From UBA6921 sp031370545 (GTDB lineage Bacteria > Pseudomonadota > Gammaproteobacteria > SG8-11), in contig JANMQQ010000258.1 of NCBI GenBank assembly GCA_031370545.1, positions 1 to 7,105 on the forward strand: a DNA stretch of 7,105 bases. The letters are read 5' to 3'. The position numbers and the translations under genes were made by a program. The notes beneath the pieces were generated by a model. That model worked only from the letters and a program-made list of their open reading frames with translations. It did no database searches and had not been told where the DNA came from. Positions 1 through 6,744 of the stretch are shown here, piece by piece. Each line of letters begins with the position of its first letter. The stretch's first letter is position 1.

Positions 1-1
1 A

Positions 2-2482
2 GCGCTGGACATTGTGCGCGCGCAACAAACCCTGCACCAAACACGCGCCTGGCAGTGTGCTGGACAGCGATTAATCGAACACTATCAACGCATCAAGGAT
101 GAGCGACGACAGCTTGATTTCAACGATCTGGAGTGGAAGACCTACACCCTGCTCAATCGCTCGGATAACGCGCAATGGGTCCAATACAAACTCGATCAAC
201 GCATCGACCATGTGTTAATTGACGAATTTCAGGACACCAACCCGATTCAATGGCGCCTGTTGTTGCCACTACTCAACGAACTTGCGGCAGGCAGCGATGA
301 GCGTGCGCGCAGCGTGTTTTTGGTTGGCGATGCCAAGCAGTCGATTTATCGTTTTCGGCGCGCAGATGCCCGCGTGTTTGCGGCGGCACAACTCTGGCTG
401 CAAACCAGTCTTCAAGCCGAGCGCTTTTCGCTCGACATTTCCCGGCGCTCCGCGCAGGCCGTCGTCGATTGTGTCAACACCGTGTTTGAAGCCGACCACG
501 TACGCGATACCTGGGTGGAATTTCCGCATCACAGCACGCACCACCAAAATCTGTGGGGGCGCGTGGAGTTGTTGCCGCTGATACACGACGACGTCAAAAC
601 CGACGACCTTGTCATGACGACCTTGCGCAATCCGCTGCTCCAACCACGTCGCATCGACGAAGATCAGCGCTATGCACACGAAGGCGCACAAATTGCGGCG
701 CGCATTGAGCGGTTGATTACTGCGCACACCATCATTGGCGAAGGAGTGGCCGCGCGGGCTTTGGACTACGGCGACATCATGATTCTGGTGCGCAATCGTA
801 CCCACGTGCGCGCGTACGAGGCTGCATTACGCGCCGCTGGCATACCTTATATTGGCGCTGATCGCGGCACGTTACTGGATAGCCTGGAGGTGCGCGACCT
901 GATCGCATTACTGGAAACACTCGTCACACCGTTCAACAACCTCGCACTCGCTGGTGTCTTACGCAGTCCGATTTTTGATTGCTCCGACGCTGATCTGATG
1001 CAATTGTCATGCTCAGGCTCCGGATACTGGGTGCAACGCCTGGAGGCGTTGGCCGCAAAGCTGCCAGAAACTCACTCATTGCATCGGGCGCAACATTGGT
1101 TGAAGGTGTGGCGCACTGCAGCAGACGGTTTGCCCACACATGACTTGCTTGATCGCATCTATCACGACGGGCGCTTGCTGGAACGTTATCAAGCGGCGTT
1201 TCCTCCTCACTTGCATGCACGTTTGCGCGCCAACTTCACGCGCTTCATTGAATTGGCGTTGGAGCTCGACAGCGGCCGCTATCCGAGCTTGTCGAACTTT
1301 CTGCAACGGCTGCGTGACGCCCGCCGGGGCGGCGACGACGCGCCCGACGAAGGTGAAACCGGCGCGGCACGCGAGTGCGTGCAACTGCTCACCATCCACG
1401 CGGCCAAGGGCCTTGAAGCACCGGTGGTGTTCATTGCCGATGCTGCCAACGCACCGCGCACGCAACGCGGCGCATTTGCGCTGGTCGACTGGCCGCCTGC
1501 GGACGACCGTCCCAAATGTTTCATTCTCACCGGCAACAAGGACGAGCGCGATCCATTCAGCCGCCGCGCACTCGCGCTCGACGAGCTCGCCGTGCAACGC
1601 GAAGAATTGAACCTGCTGTACGTCGCGCTCACCCGCGCGCGCCAGGTATTGATAATTTCTGGTTGTGCACCAAAACGCGGACAGGATCTGGGCTGGTATG
1701 GCGCAATTTTAAACGGCCTGAAATCACAGCTCGCTGAATCTGACGTGCTTGTGCTGGAATCCGGTACACCGCCCGCGCAAGCGTGTGCACCCGTTTCGCC
1801 TCTGCCGCTTATAACCAACGTTGATCCGCGCCTCTCGGTCGCGCCGGTTCTCGACAAGGGGCCCAATGAGATCGCACCCAGTCGCAGCGTCGCCACCCAA
1901 GCCATCCACGGTCCCGCTGACGAAGATGCGCAGGTGTGCGGTCAGGTGATTCATCGCCTGCTTGACTTGATGACACGCACACCGCTACTCGGCGACACTG
2001 TGGTGCGGAAGCAAGTAGCGGCGGAATTTCAACTGCATGTCGGTGAGCCACCCTTCGACGCATGGTGTGACGAAGCATCGCGGGTGATCCGCCATCCTGA
2101 TTTTCGATCACTGTTTAATCCGGAACAATATCAAGCCGCGTACAATGAGTTTTCATTGGTATACGAGCATGACAATTATGTCGTGCATGGCGTGGTTGAT
2201 CGGGCGATTGTCACCCACGACCAGATCGTGCTGGTCGATTACAAAACCCACCGTTCCGCCTGCGCGGAAAACTTGCTGGAGTTCGCATTGCTTTATCGCG
2301 AACAAATGCAGCGGTACGCAGCCGGATTACAGCACGCTTGGCCTAGCCGCCAGGTGCGCAGTCTGCTGCTGTTTACCGCTTGCTGCGCGACGATTGAGAT
2401 GAACGTGCGAGCGGAGTCAACAGAAATCGCGTCTGCCACAACCAATCCTCATCTCGAAACAGACGAGCACCGACGCAGGTAG
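2..2482 (+). CDS. addA: AddA-type double-strand-break repair helicase/nuclease (5'-truncated by window edge)
   Basis: Probable ATP-dependent UvrD-family helicase with a C-terminal RecB-like nuclease, which with an AddB partner would resect double-strand breaks for RecA loading in the cytoplasm. The frame is open from base 2 and the GTG at 14 is not a real start: AddA proteins are usually about 1100-1200 residues, and the Walker A motif is absent here, so roughly the first 300 residues lie off the left edge. Counting from the codon at 14, visible motifs are motif II VLIDEFQDTN (67-76), motif III VGDAKQSIYRFRRA (104-117), motif IV region LDISRRS (140-146), motif V LTIHAAKGLE (459-468) and motif VI LNLLYVALTRAR (532-543). 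The nuclease follows: His647 in GQVIH, Asp729 in VVDRA, Asp742 and Lys744 in VDYKTH, then YREQMQRYAAGL. VGDAKQSIYRFRRA fits AddA better than RecB. The gene converges on dsbC, 87 bases away. The family is secure; AddA rather than another fused helicase-nuclease is likely. Confidence 0.85.
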   Translation, partial: ALDIVRAQQTLHQTRAWQCAGQRLIEHYQRIKDERRQLDFNDLEWKTYTLLNRSDNAQWVQYKLDQRIDHVLIDEFQDTNPIQWRLLLPLLNELAAGSDERARSVFLVGDAKQSIYRFRRADARVFAAAQLWLQTSLQAERFSLDISRRSAQAVVDCVNTVFEADHVRDTWVEFPHHSTHHQNLWGRVELLPLIHDDVKTDDLVMTTLRNPLLQPRRIDEDQRYAHEGAQIAARIERLITAHTIIGEGVAARALDYGDIMILVRNRTHVRAYEAALRAAGIPYIGADRGTLLDSLEVRDLIALLETLVTPFNNLALAGVLRSPIFDCSDADLMQLSCSGSGYWVQRLEALAAKLPETHSLHRAQHWLKVWRTAADGLPTHDLLDRIYHDGRLLERYQAAFPPHLHARLRANFTRFIELALELDSGRYPSLSNFLQRLRDARRGGDDAPDEGETGAARECVQLLTIHAAKGLEAPVVFIADAANAPRTQRGAFALVDWPPADDRPKCFILTGNKDERDPFSRRALALDELAVQREELNLLYVALTRARQVLIISGCAPKRGQDLGWYGAILNGLKSQLAESDVLVLESGTPPAQACAPVSPLPLITNVDPRLSVAPVLDKGPNEIAPSRSVATQAIHGPADEDAQVCGQVIHRLLDLMTRTPLLGDTVVRKQVAAEFQLHVGEPPFDAWCDEASRVIRHPDFRSLFNPEQYQAAYNEFSLVYEHDNYVVHGVVDRAIVTHDQIVLVDYKTHRSACAENLLEFALLYREQMQRYAAGLQHAWPSRQVRSLLLFTACCATIEMNVRAESTEIASATTNPHLETDEHRRR

Positions 2483-2492
2483 ACGTTGGTGC
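2467..2492 (+). other. stem-loop spanning the addA stop codon
   Basis: GCACCGACG (2467-2475) pairs with CGTTGGTGC (2484-2492) around an 8-base loop that contains the TAG stop of addA (2480-2482). One of the nine pairs is G-U in the + strand RNA and would be a C-A mismatch in the minus RNA, so the structure favours the addA transcript. No T tract follows, so this is not a canonical intrinsic terminator. It could protect the mRNA 3' end or be coincidental. The rest of the 87-base convergent gap to dsbC shows no clear terminator for either gene. Confidence 0.35.
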
Positions 2493-2569
2493 TATGCCGG
2501 TATTTCGGTAGGCGACCGACGATCATTGAATATGGTCGAGACGCGGCACTCCGGGTGGGCGACCTAGGT

Positions 2570-3316
2570 CTAGTTTTTCGCCGCGAGGTTTTTCTTGTTT
2601 TCTTCAATGAGCTGCACCAACTGCGTGGCGTTCACATAACCTGGCACCACCACGCCATTTTCAAGCACCAAGGTCGGCGTGCCGCTTACGCCGACCGCTT
2701 CACCGGCAGCCATGTGCGCATCCACCGGGTTATTGCATTTCTTTTCTTCGACTTTTCCGCCCGCTTTTGCCGCCGTCAGCGCTGCTTTGCGATCCGCTGC
2801 GCACCACACGCCCACGGCTTTAAAATAGGATGGGGTGTTTTTTCCGGAACGCGGATAAGCCAAATAACGAACGCGGATACCCTTGTCCAGATACGACTGC
2901 ATCTCGCTGTGCAATTTGCGGCAGTATCCGCAGTCGATGTCAGTGAACACGGTCAGCGTGTAGTTTGCAGTTTTAGGTTCGAAAATAATCATGCTGGCGG
3001 GATCAATCGCTTGCACGGTTTTCAAACGCCCCACCGCACGACGCGCTTCAGTAATATTCTGTCGGGCTCCAACGTCGTAAACATCGCCTTCAAGCAAGTA
3101 CTTGCCATCCTTTGACACGTACAACACCTGCGCACCAATCAATACCTCGTAAAAATTCGCCATTGGTGCGGGCACGATGGCGTCGGGCACGGCGCTCGGC
3201 ATAACCTGCGCGACCGCACGTTTGACAACGTCAATGTCAAGCTTGTCGTCAGCAGCGGCGGGAATACTTAGCGTGGCAACGAAGCCTGCAAGCAGGAGTG
3301 GAATCAGGAGTTTCAT
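2570..3316 (-). CDS. dsbC: periplasmic thiol:disulfide isomerase DsbC
   Basis: Predicted DsbC, which reshuffles wrong disulfides in exported proteins and is kept reduced by DsbD at the inner membrane. The 248-residue product begins with a signal peptide: MK, a hydrophobic LLIPLLLAGFVATLSIP stretch and likely cleavage after AAA at about residue 22. An N-terminal dimerisation domain (about 25-85) is followed by a thioredoxin fold with active site CGYC (Cys129, Cys132), the typical DsbC dipeptide, in FTDIDCGYCRKLH. Cys172 and Cys194 match the structural disulfide of the family. The cis-proline loop is GTPT (Pro214). The frame is open a further 39 codons upstream, but the ATG at 3316 is chosen because it starts the signal peptide and has a GAGGA ribosome binding site six bases upstream. 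It lies 165 bases after xerD in the same direction, the adjacency also known from Escherichia coli. Nothing is missing. Confidence 0.95.
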   Translation of the reverse strand: MKLLIPLLLAGFVATLSIPAAADDKLDIDVVKRAVAQVMPSAVPDAIVPAPMANFYEVLIGAQVLYVSKDGKYLLEGDVYDVGARQNITEARRAVGRLKTVQAIDPASMIIFEPKTANYTLTVFTDIDCGYCRKLHSEMQSYLDKGIRVRYLAYPRSGKNTPSYFKAVGVWCAADRKAALTAAKAGGKVEEKKCNNPVDAHMAAGEAVGVSGTPTLVLENGVVVPGYVNATQLVQLIEENKKNLAAKN

Positions 3317-3322
3317 GCACAG

Positions 3323-3327
3323 TCCTC
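3323..3327 (-). promoter_or_regulatory. ribosome binding site of dsbC
   Basis: The minus strand reads GAGGA, six bases before the ATG at 3316. It decides the dsbC start in favour of the signal-peptide ATG over in-frame upstream starts, none of which gives a recognisable signal peptide. Confidence 0.75.
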
Positions 3328-3346
3328 GTAATGGGATAGTCGTGGA

Positions 3347-3372
3347 ATGTGGCGATTGTTTCATGGCCACAT
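3347..3372 (-). repeat. inverted repeat in the dsbC leader
   Basis: ATGTGGC (3347-3353) and GCCACAT (3366-3372) are perfect 7-base inverted repeats separated by 12 bases. They lie 30 to 56 bases upstream of the dsbC start, where they could form a hairpin in the mRNA leader or a dyad binding site. I recognise no specific regulator. A chance origin is quite possible at this length. Confidence 0.3.
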
Positions 3373-3406
3373 CACCGGACCAACCGGCTTTGAATGATGT
3401 TGTGAT

Positions 3407-3435
3407 GTTATCGGCAACGATAAGCTCCGGCACAA
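3407..3435 (-). promoter_or_regulatory. weak candidate sigma-70 promoter for dsbC
   Basis: On the minus strand TTGTGC (3435-3430) is followed after 17 bases by GATAAC (3412-3407). These match the -35 and -10 consensus at three and four of six positions. Transcription would begin near 3400 and give a leader of about 84 bases. The match is modest, and dsbC may equally be read through from xerD. Confidence 0.2.
3408..3423. repeat. inverted repeat overlapping the candidate dsbC -10
   Basis: TTATCG (3408-3413) and CGATAA (3418-3423) form a perfect 6-base dyad with a 4-base centre, GCAA. It overlaps the GATAAC hexamer proposed as the -10 element of dsbC. That position would suit an operator, but the repeat is short and matches no site that I can name. 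Confidence 0.25.
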
Positions 3436-3480
3436 CTTGAGGGTAAGAACCACAAAACCGCCGGGAGTTCCTCTGCAGTG

Positions 3481-3498
3481 ATCATCCCCGGGGATGAT
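3481..3498. repeat. perfect 18-base palindrome at the xerD stop codon
   Basis: ATCATCCCCGGGGATGAT is identical to its reverse complement. It covers the last codons of xerD (His-His-Pro-Arg-Gly) and its TGA. Flanking CTGC (3473-3476) and GCAG (3499-3502) can extend the dyad past a 4-base bulge. As RNA it could fold with a CCGG loop; no U tract follows on the minus strand, so it is not a standard terminator. His-His-Pro is a common XerD ending, so part of the dyad is dictated by coding. Confidence 0.5.
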
Positions 3499-4423
3499 GC
3501 AGCTCGTGAAACTCCTTCAAACGCTCTTGGGCAATGTGGGTGTAAATCTGGGTCGTCGATAAATCGCTGTGCCCGAGCAACATCTGCACAACACGCAGAT
3601 CAGCGCCGTTGTTTAATAAATGCGTGGCAAACGAATGACGTAAGGTATGTGGCGACAAGGCCTTCTTGATGTCAGCGGTGACGGCATAGCGTTTGATGAG
3701 GTACCAAAACGCTTGCCGGGTCATGCACTCGCCCCGCCGCGTGGTGAACAGATACTCGCTGCCACGCCCCTTGTTCAATTGCGCACGACTGTCGCTCATA
3801 TAGTCGCGCAGCCAGCGCAAGGATTCCTCATTGAGCGGCACCAGGCGTTCCTTGCCGCCCTTGCCAATCAACCGCACCACGCCTTGTTGCATGTTGAGCT
3901 GCGACAACTTCAGCGATACGAGTTCGGTAACGCGCAGGCCGCTCGCATACAGCAACTCCAGCATGGTGCGATCACGCATGCCAAGAACCCGCTTGGTGTC
4001 GGGCGCTTCCAGCAGGGCTACGACCTCTGGTTCAGTCAAAGCCTTCGGTAAGCTTCGACCCAGCTTGGGCGCATCGATGCGCAGGCTGGGGTCACTTGGC
4101 AAGCGTCCCTCACGTACCAGGTGTTGATAAAATCGCCGGATGCTAGATAACAAGCGCGCCGTCGAACGCGGACTCGCCCCGCCCTGAGCACGCTCACCAA
4201 GAAACGTGAGCAGGTGTTCACGACGCGCATCGGTGAGATGTGGTGCTGAATGCAATTGCAGCCATTTGGCCAAACCCGATAAGTCATGGCGGTAGGCGCT
4301 GATAGTATTTTCGCTCAGTCCGCGCTCGACCCACAGCTGATCAAGAAATGCCTCCACCACCTGCACGTCAACCTCACGCAGCGGCGGTGTTTCAGAATCT
4401 GATTTAGACGGAGTACGACTCAT
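3482..4423 (-). CDS. xerD: site-specific tyrosine recombinase XerD
   Basis: Predicted XerD, which with XerC resolves chromosome dimers at dif during cell division under FtsK control. The product has 313 residues, about 15 more than Escherichia coli XerD, the excess being a polar N-terminal tail (about residues 1-16). A SAM-like core-binding domain (about 20-105) is followed by the catalytic domain. All six catalytic residues are present with correct family spacing: Arg164 in ASGLRVTEL, Lys188 in GKGGKERL, His259 and Arg262 in HTLRHSFATHLL, His285 in LLGHSDLSTTQ and nucleophile Tyr294 in IYTH. The ending ERLKEFHELHHPRG is typical of XerD rather than XerC, as is dsbC following it. The ATG at 4423 lies inside the end of ogt (20-base overlap) with only a weak AGTGG-like ribosome binding site, which suggests translational coupling. 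This is a core gene, not a mobile integrase. Confidence 0.95.
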   Translation of the reverse strand: MSRTPSKSDSETPPLREVDVQVVEAFLDQLWVERGLSENTISAYRHDLSGLAKWLQLHSAPHLTDARREHLLTFLGERAQGGASPRSTARLLSSIRRFYQHLVREGRLPSDPSLRIDAPKLGRSLPKALTEPEVVALLEAPDTKRVLGMRDRTMLELLYASGLRVTELVSLKLSQLNMQQGVVRLIGKGGKERLVPLNEESLRWLRDYMSDSRAQLNKGRGSEYLFTTRRGECMTRQAFWYLIKRYAVTADIKKALSPHTLRHSFATHLLNNGADLRVVQMLLGHSDLSTTQIYTHIAQERLKEFHELHHPRG

Positions 4424-4910
4424 GTTTCAGCAACCACTGTTTGAGTAACAGTTCACTTCCTGCCGTCGCGCCGGAAAATCCGCCCAGACCCTGCGCCGCA
4501 ACTACACGATGACACGGAATCATGATCGCTACCGGGTTGGCGCGACACGCACCACCCACGGCTCGCGCCGCACTATTGAGTTGTTTTGCCAGCTGGCCGT
4601 AACTACGTGTTTCCCCGGAAGGTAGCGCTTTTAACGCCGCCCATACGCGCTGTTGAAACAGCGTGCCATGCAACTTGAGCGCTATTGTAAAGCGCCATCG
4701 TGGATTGTCGAGATAACATTGCAGTTGCTGCGCGGCTTCGGTCGCCACTGCACTCGGAGTCACACGCTCAAACTCCTCCGAGTCAATAAAGTCTATATCG
4801 TGCACCGCCCGACCGTCGGTGCGAATTCCCACCTGCCAGGTTCCGACTGGTAGCGGCACAACGGCTTCATATGATCGCAACGGGATTTGGGTTTGGGTAT
4901 CGCGTTTCAT
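4404..4910 (-). CDS. ogt: methylated-DNA--[protein]-cysteine S-methyltransferase (Ogt)
   Basis: Predicted suicide DNA repair protein that moves alkyl groups from O6-alkylguanine (and O4-alkylthymine) to its own cysteine. The 168-residue product has the usual short N-terminal domain (1 to about 78) and a complete catalytic domain: GTLFQQRVWAAL (82-93), SYGQLA (103-108), Arg116 in ARAVGGACRANP as the arginine finger, Asn125 of the hinge, and Cys133 in IPCHRV as acceptor. The Cys-to-Arg and Cys-to-Asn spacings (17 and 8) equal those of human AGT. There is no Ada-type N-terminal transcription factor domain, so it is the Ogt form. The ATG at 4910 has only a weak GGGTG-like ribosome binding site. 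The gene overlaps xerD by 20 bases and begins 39 bases beyond the rplS terminator, leaving little room for a promoter of its own. Confidence 0.93.
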   Translation of the reverse strand: MKRDTQTQIPLRSYEAVVPLPVGTWQVGIRTDGRAVHDIDFIDSEEFERVTPSAVATEAAQQLQCYLDNPRWRFTIALKLHGTLFQQRVWAALKALPSGETRSYGQLAKQLNSAARAVGGACRANPVAIMIPCHRVVAAQGLGGFSGATAGSELLLKQWLLKHESYSV

Positions 4911-4949
4911 CAGTTACACCCAGCTCACATGTAGCCTGACCTATACAAC

Positions 4950-4985
4950 AAAAAAAGCGCCGCGAAAACTCGCGGCGCTTTTTTT
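4950..4985 (-). terminator. intrinsic terminator of the rpsP-rimM-trmD-rplS operon
   Basis: Seven A (4950-4956), stem GCGCCGCG (4957-4964), A-T closing pair with AAAC loop, stem CGCGGCGC (4971-4978) and seven T (4979-4985). On the minus strand this is a nine-pair, very GC-rich hairpin followed by seven T, 22 bases after the rplS stop. It is symmetric and would also work on the + strand, although no + strand gene lies near it. It separates rplS from ogt, which lies downstream in the same direction. Confidence 0.9.
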
Positions 4986-5007
4986 AAAACTTCATCAATA
5001 TCCGAAA

Positions 5008-5391
5008 CTACCCGGCGGCGTCAGTGGCTGCTGCAGTAGTGGCACCGGTGAGCTTTTCTTTGATGCGTGCCGACTTGCCGGAACGCTCACGCAAATAGTA
5101 AAGCTTGGCACGTCGGGTATCACCGCGACGCTTCAATTCAATGGACTGAATGCTCGGGCTGTAGGTCTGGTAAACACGCTCAACACCTTCGCCGTGCGAA
5201 ATTTTCCGCACCGTGAATGCGGAGTTCAACCCGCGATTACGTTTGGCAATTACTACGCCTTCGAACGATTGCAGACGCTCACGCTCGCCTTCTTTCACTT
5301 TCGATTGCACGATCACGGTATCGCCTGTGTCAAACACTGGCACTACGCGGGTCATTTGTTCTTTTTCAATCTGGTCGATGATGTTGCTCAT
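5008..5391 (-). CDS. rplS: 50S ribosomal protein L19
   Basis: Ribosomal protein L19, located at the 30S-50S interface. The 127-residue product carries the family signatures FDTGDTVIVQ (20-29), SFEGVVIAKRNRGLNSAFTV (42-61), KISHGEGVERVYQTYSPSI (63-81) and RRGDTRRAKLYYLRERSGKS (88-107). The usual length is about 115 residues; the last dozen or so here (GATTAAATDAAG) are a low-complexity Ala/Thr tail. The ATG at 5391 is preceded by GGAG six bases upstream. It is the last gene of the ribosome/tRNA modification operon, 36 bases after trmD, and a strong terminator follows. Confidence 0.97.
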   Translation of the reverse strand: MSNIIDQIEKEQMTRVVPVFDTGDTVIVQSKVKEGERERLQSFEGVVIAKRNRGLNSAFTVRKISHGEGVERVYQTYSPSIQSIELKRRGDTRRAKLYYLRERSGKSARIKEKLTGATTAAATDAAG

Positions 5392-5397
5392 AGCATG

Positions 5398-5401
5398 CTC
5401 C
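5398..5401 (-). promoter_or_regulatory. ribosome binding site of rplS
   Basis: The minus strand reads GGAG, six bases before the rplS ATG, in the 36-base gap after trmD. It is a better site than those of rimM and trmD, which fits the need for more L19 than TrmD or RimM from the same transcript. Confidence 0.65.
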
Positions 5402-5427
5402 GCTGAAAATAAATCACTGCCGTTTAT

Positions 5428-6177
5428 TCAAACCTCGTTACCGGTCTGCTCGCGTATGAATGCTGCAAGCAGTTCGCGTTCCTCGTCGCTTAACTTCGCG
5501 CTGTCCAGTAATTCCGGACGTCGCTGCCAAGTCCGACCCAGCGCCTGCTGTAAGCGCCAGCGCGCAATATACGCGTGATTGCCGCCTAATAAAACGTCCG
5601 GTACACGTCGGCCCTCAAACTCTTCGGGTCGCGTGTAATGCGGACAGTCCAACAAGCCGCGTCCAAATGAATCTTGCTGCGCCGAATCTGCGTGCCCCAA
5701 CACACCGGGCAACAAGCGCGTTACGCCATCTATCAGCACCATCGCAGCCAGTTCACCGCCGCTCAGTACGTAATCGCCGATCGAATATTCTTCGTCGACT
5801 TCCATTTCAATCAGGCGCTCATCAATGCCTTCGTAACGTCCCGCGACCAGAATCATGCGCTGGCGCGTGGCCATGTTACGCAGGGCGGATTGATCCAGCG
5901 GCCGTCCCTGTGGTGAGAGCGCGATAACTATCGCATCATGCGGACTCGCGTCCCACGCAGCGCGGATCGCGTCACGCAGCGGCTCGATCATCATCACCAT
6001 GCCGGGACCACCGCCATAGGGCCGGTCGTCCACGCTGCGATGCCGGTCGCGCGCGTAATCACGTGGATTCCACAGCGCCAGCTCAACCAGGCCGCGCTCA
6101 ACTGCGCGCCCGGTGACGCCGTAATCACGCACGACGGAAAACATCTCCGGGAACAGACTCACCACATCAAAGCGCAT
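5428..6177 (-). CDS. trmD: tRNA (guanine(37)-N1)-methyltransferase TrmD
   Basis: TrmD methylates N1 of G37 next to the anticodon with S-adenosylmethionine and so prevents +1 frameshifting. The product has 249 residues, normal for the family, and starts at the canonical MRFDVVSLFPEMF. Knot and cofactor-site motifs are DDRPYGGGPGM (50-60), ALSPQGRPL (86-94), GRYEGIDER (113-121), YSIGDYVLSGGELA (131-144) and DGVTRLLPGVLG (150-161). Glu116, Arg154 and the catalytic base Asp169 (QQDSFGRGLLDCPHYTRP) fall at the Escherichia coli numbers. The frame is open 11 codons further upstream to an ATG at 6210, but that adds MGSGFLSGSAP, unlike the family, and overlaps rimM; the ATG at 6177 leaves a 14-base gap. 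Its ribosome binding site (GCGGA-like) is weak, consistent with low expression and coupling to rimM. Confidence 0.97.
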   Translation of the reverse strand: MRFDVVSLFPEMFSVVRDYGVTGRAVERGLVELALWNPRDYARDRHRSVDDRPYGGGPGMVMMIEPLRDAIRAAWDASPHDAIVIALSPQGRPLDQSALRNMATRQRMILVAGRYEGIDERLIEMEVDEEYSIGDYVLSGGELAAMVLIDGVTRLLPGVLGHADSAQQDSFGRGLLDCPHYTRPEEFEGRRVPDVLLGGNHAYIARWRLQQALGRTWQRRPELLDSAKLSDEERELLAAFIREQTGNEV

Positions 6178-6191
6178 CGGCGCTGATCCGC

Positions 6192-6740
6192 TCAAAAATC
6201 CGGATCCCAATCGACTACTAATTCACCGCGCGTTAGATTTACTTCACGCACCACCTGCTCCGGCAGATACGGAATCATGCGTTCCCGTTCGCCCGCAACC
6301 ACCAATACATCATTAGCCCCGGTTTCGAATAGTTGAGTCACCTGACCCAGCTCGACGCCGTTAACGGTGATTACCCGCAAGCCAATTAAATCAGACCAGT
6401 AATACTCGCCCGCTTCCGCAGGCGGCAGTTGCGATTGACGCACCGAGATTTCGGTATGCACCAACGCCGCTGCGGTGTCGCGATCAGTGCAGTCGGTCAA
6501 AAACGCGATCACACCTTTGCCTTTGGCGTGCCCGCCACGCACTTCGTGCTTCGCCCAAATTCCGGCGATTGCAAAATACCAAGGCGAATAATTCAGGATG
6601 TTCGCGTGCGGCTCGGTATACGAATACACCTTCAGGCCGCCGCGCACACCGAATACCCCAGTGATTTTGCCGACCACGACGAAATCGTCATCGGCAGGGA
6701 TCGCGCCGGGCTCATCTATGGAGCGCGACACCTCACCCAC
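6192..6740 (-). CDS. rimM: 16S rRNA processing / 30S maturation factor RimM
   Basis: RimM binds S19 and assists maturation of the 30S head. The 182-residue product has the N-terminal domain VVVGKITGVFGVRGGLKVYS (21-40) with YTEP and LNYSPWYF following. A linker then leads to the PRC-barrel domain: EYYWSDLIGLRV (112-123), GVELGQVTQLFETGANDVLV (128-147) and the family-typical end IPYLPEQVVREVNLTRGELV (156-175) then VDWDPDF. The start codon is GTG at 6740, four bases after the rpsP TGA; an in-frame TAG lies a short way upstream. I see no good ribosome binding site, so initiation probably depends on ribosomes finishing rpsP. A second in-frame GTG at codon 4 is possible. The first 18 or so residues are acidic and not conserved in the family. 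Confidence 0.95.
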   Translation of the reverse strand: MGEVSRSIDEPGAIPADDDFVVVGKITGVFGVRGGLKVYSYTEPHANILNYSPWYFAIAGIWAKHEVRGGHAKGKGVIAFLTDCTDRDTAAALVHTEISVRQSQLPPAEAGEYYWSDLIGLRVITVNGVELGQVTQLFETGANDVLVVAGERERMIPYLPEQVVREVNLTRGELVVDWDPDF

Positions 6741-6744
6741 TCGA

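Noticed and set aside
1076..1905. Overlapping minus-strand open frames inside addA
   Set aside because: They are antisense to the helicase motif V and VI region and rich in Arg, Ala, Ser and Cys, as expected of shadow frames in GC-rich DNA.
2486..3115. Long + strand open frame of about 209 codons opposite dsbC
   Set aside because: It is antisense to a complete DsbC with signal peptide, CGYC site and cis-proline loop. It has no recognisable domain and is explained by codon bias on the opposite strand.
3317..3433. Upstream extension of dsbC by up to 39 codons
   Set aside because: The ATG at 3316 begins a clear signal peptide and has a GAGGA site at good spacing; an extension would bury the signal peptide internally.
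3482..4423. Tyrosine recombinase as a sign of a mobile element or integron
   Set aside because: Length, catalytic residue spacing and the HHPRG ending fit core XerD. The dsbC neighbour supports this, and no attachment sites, cargo or tRNA were seen.
4819..5406. Long + strand open frame of about 195 codons across the rplS region
   Set aside because: It runs antisense through rplS and across a strong terminator hairpin, and its translation shows no family motif. It is a shadow frame.
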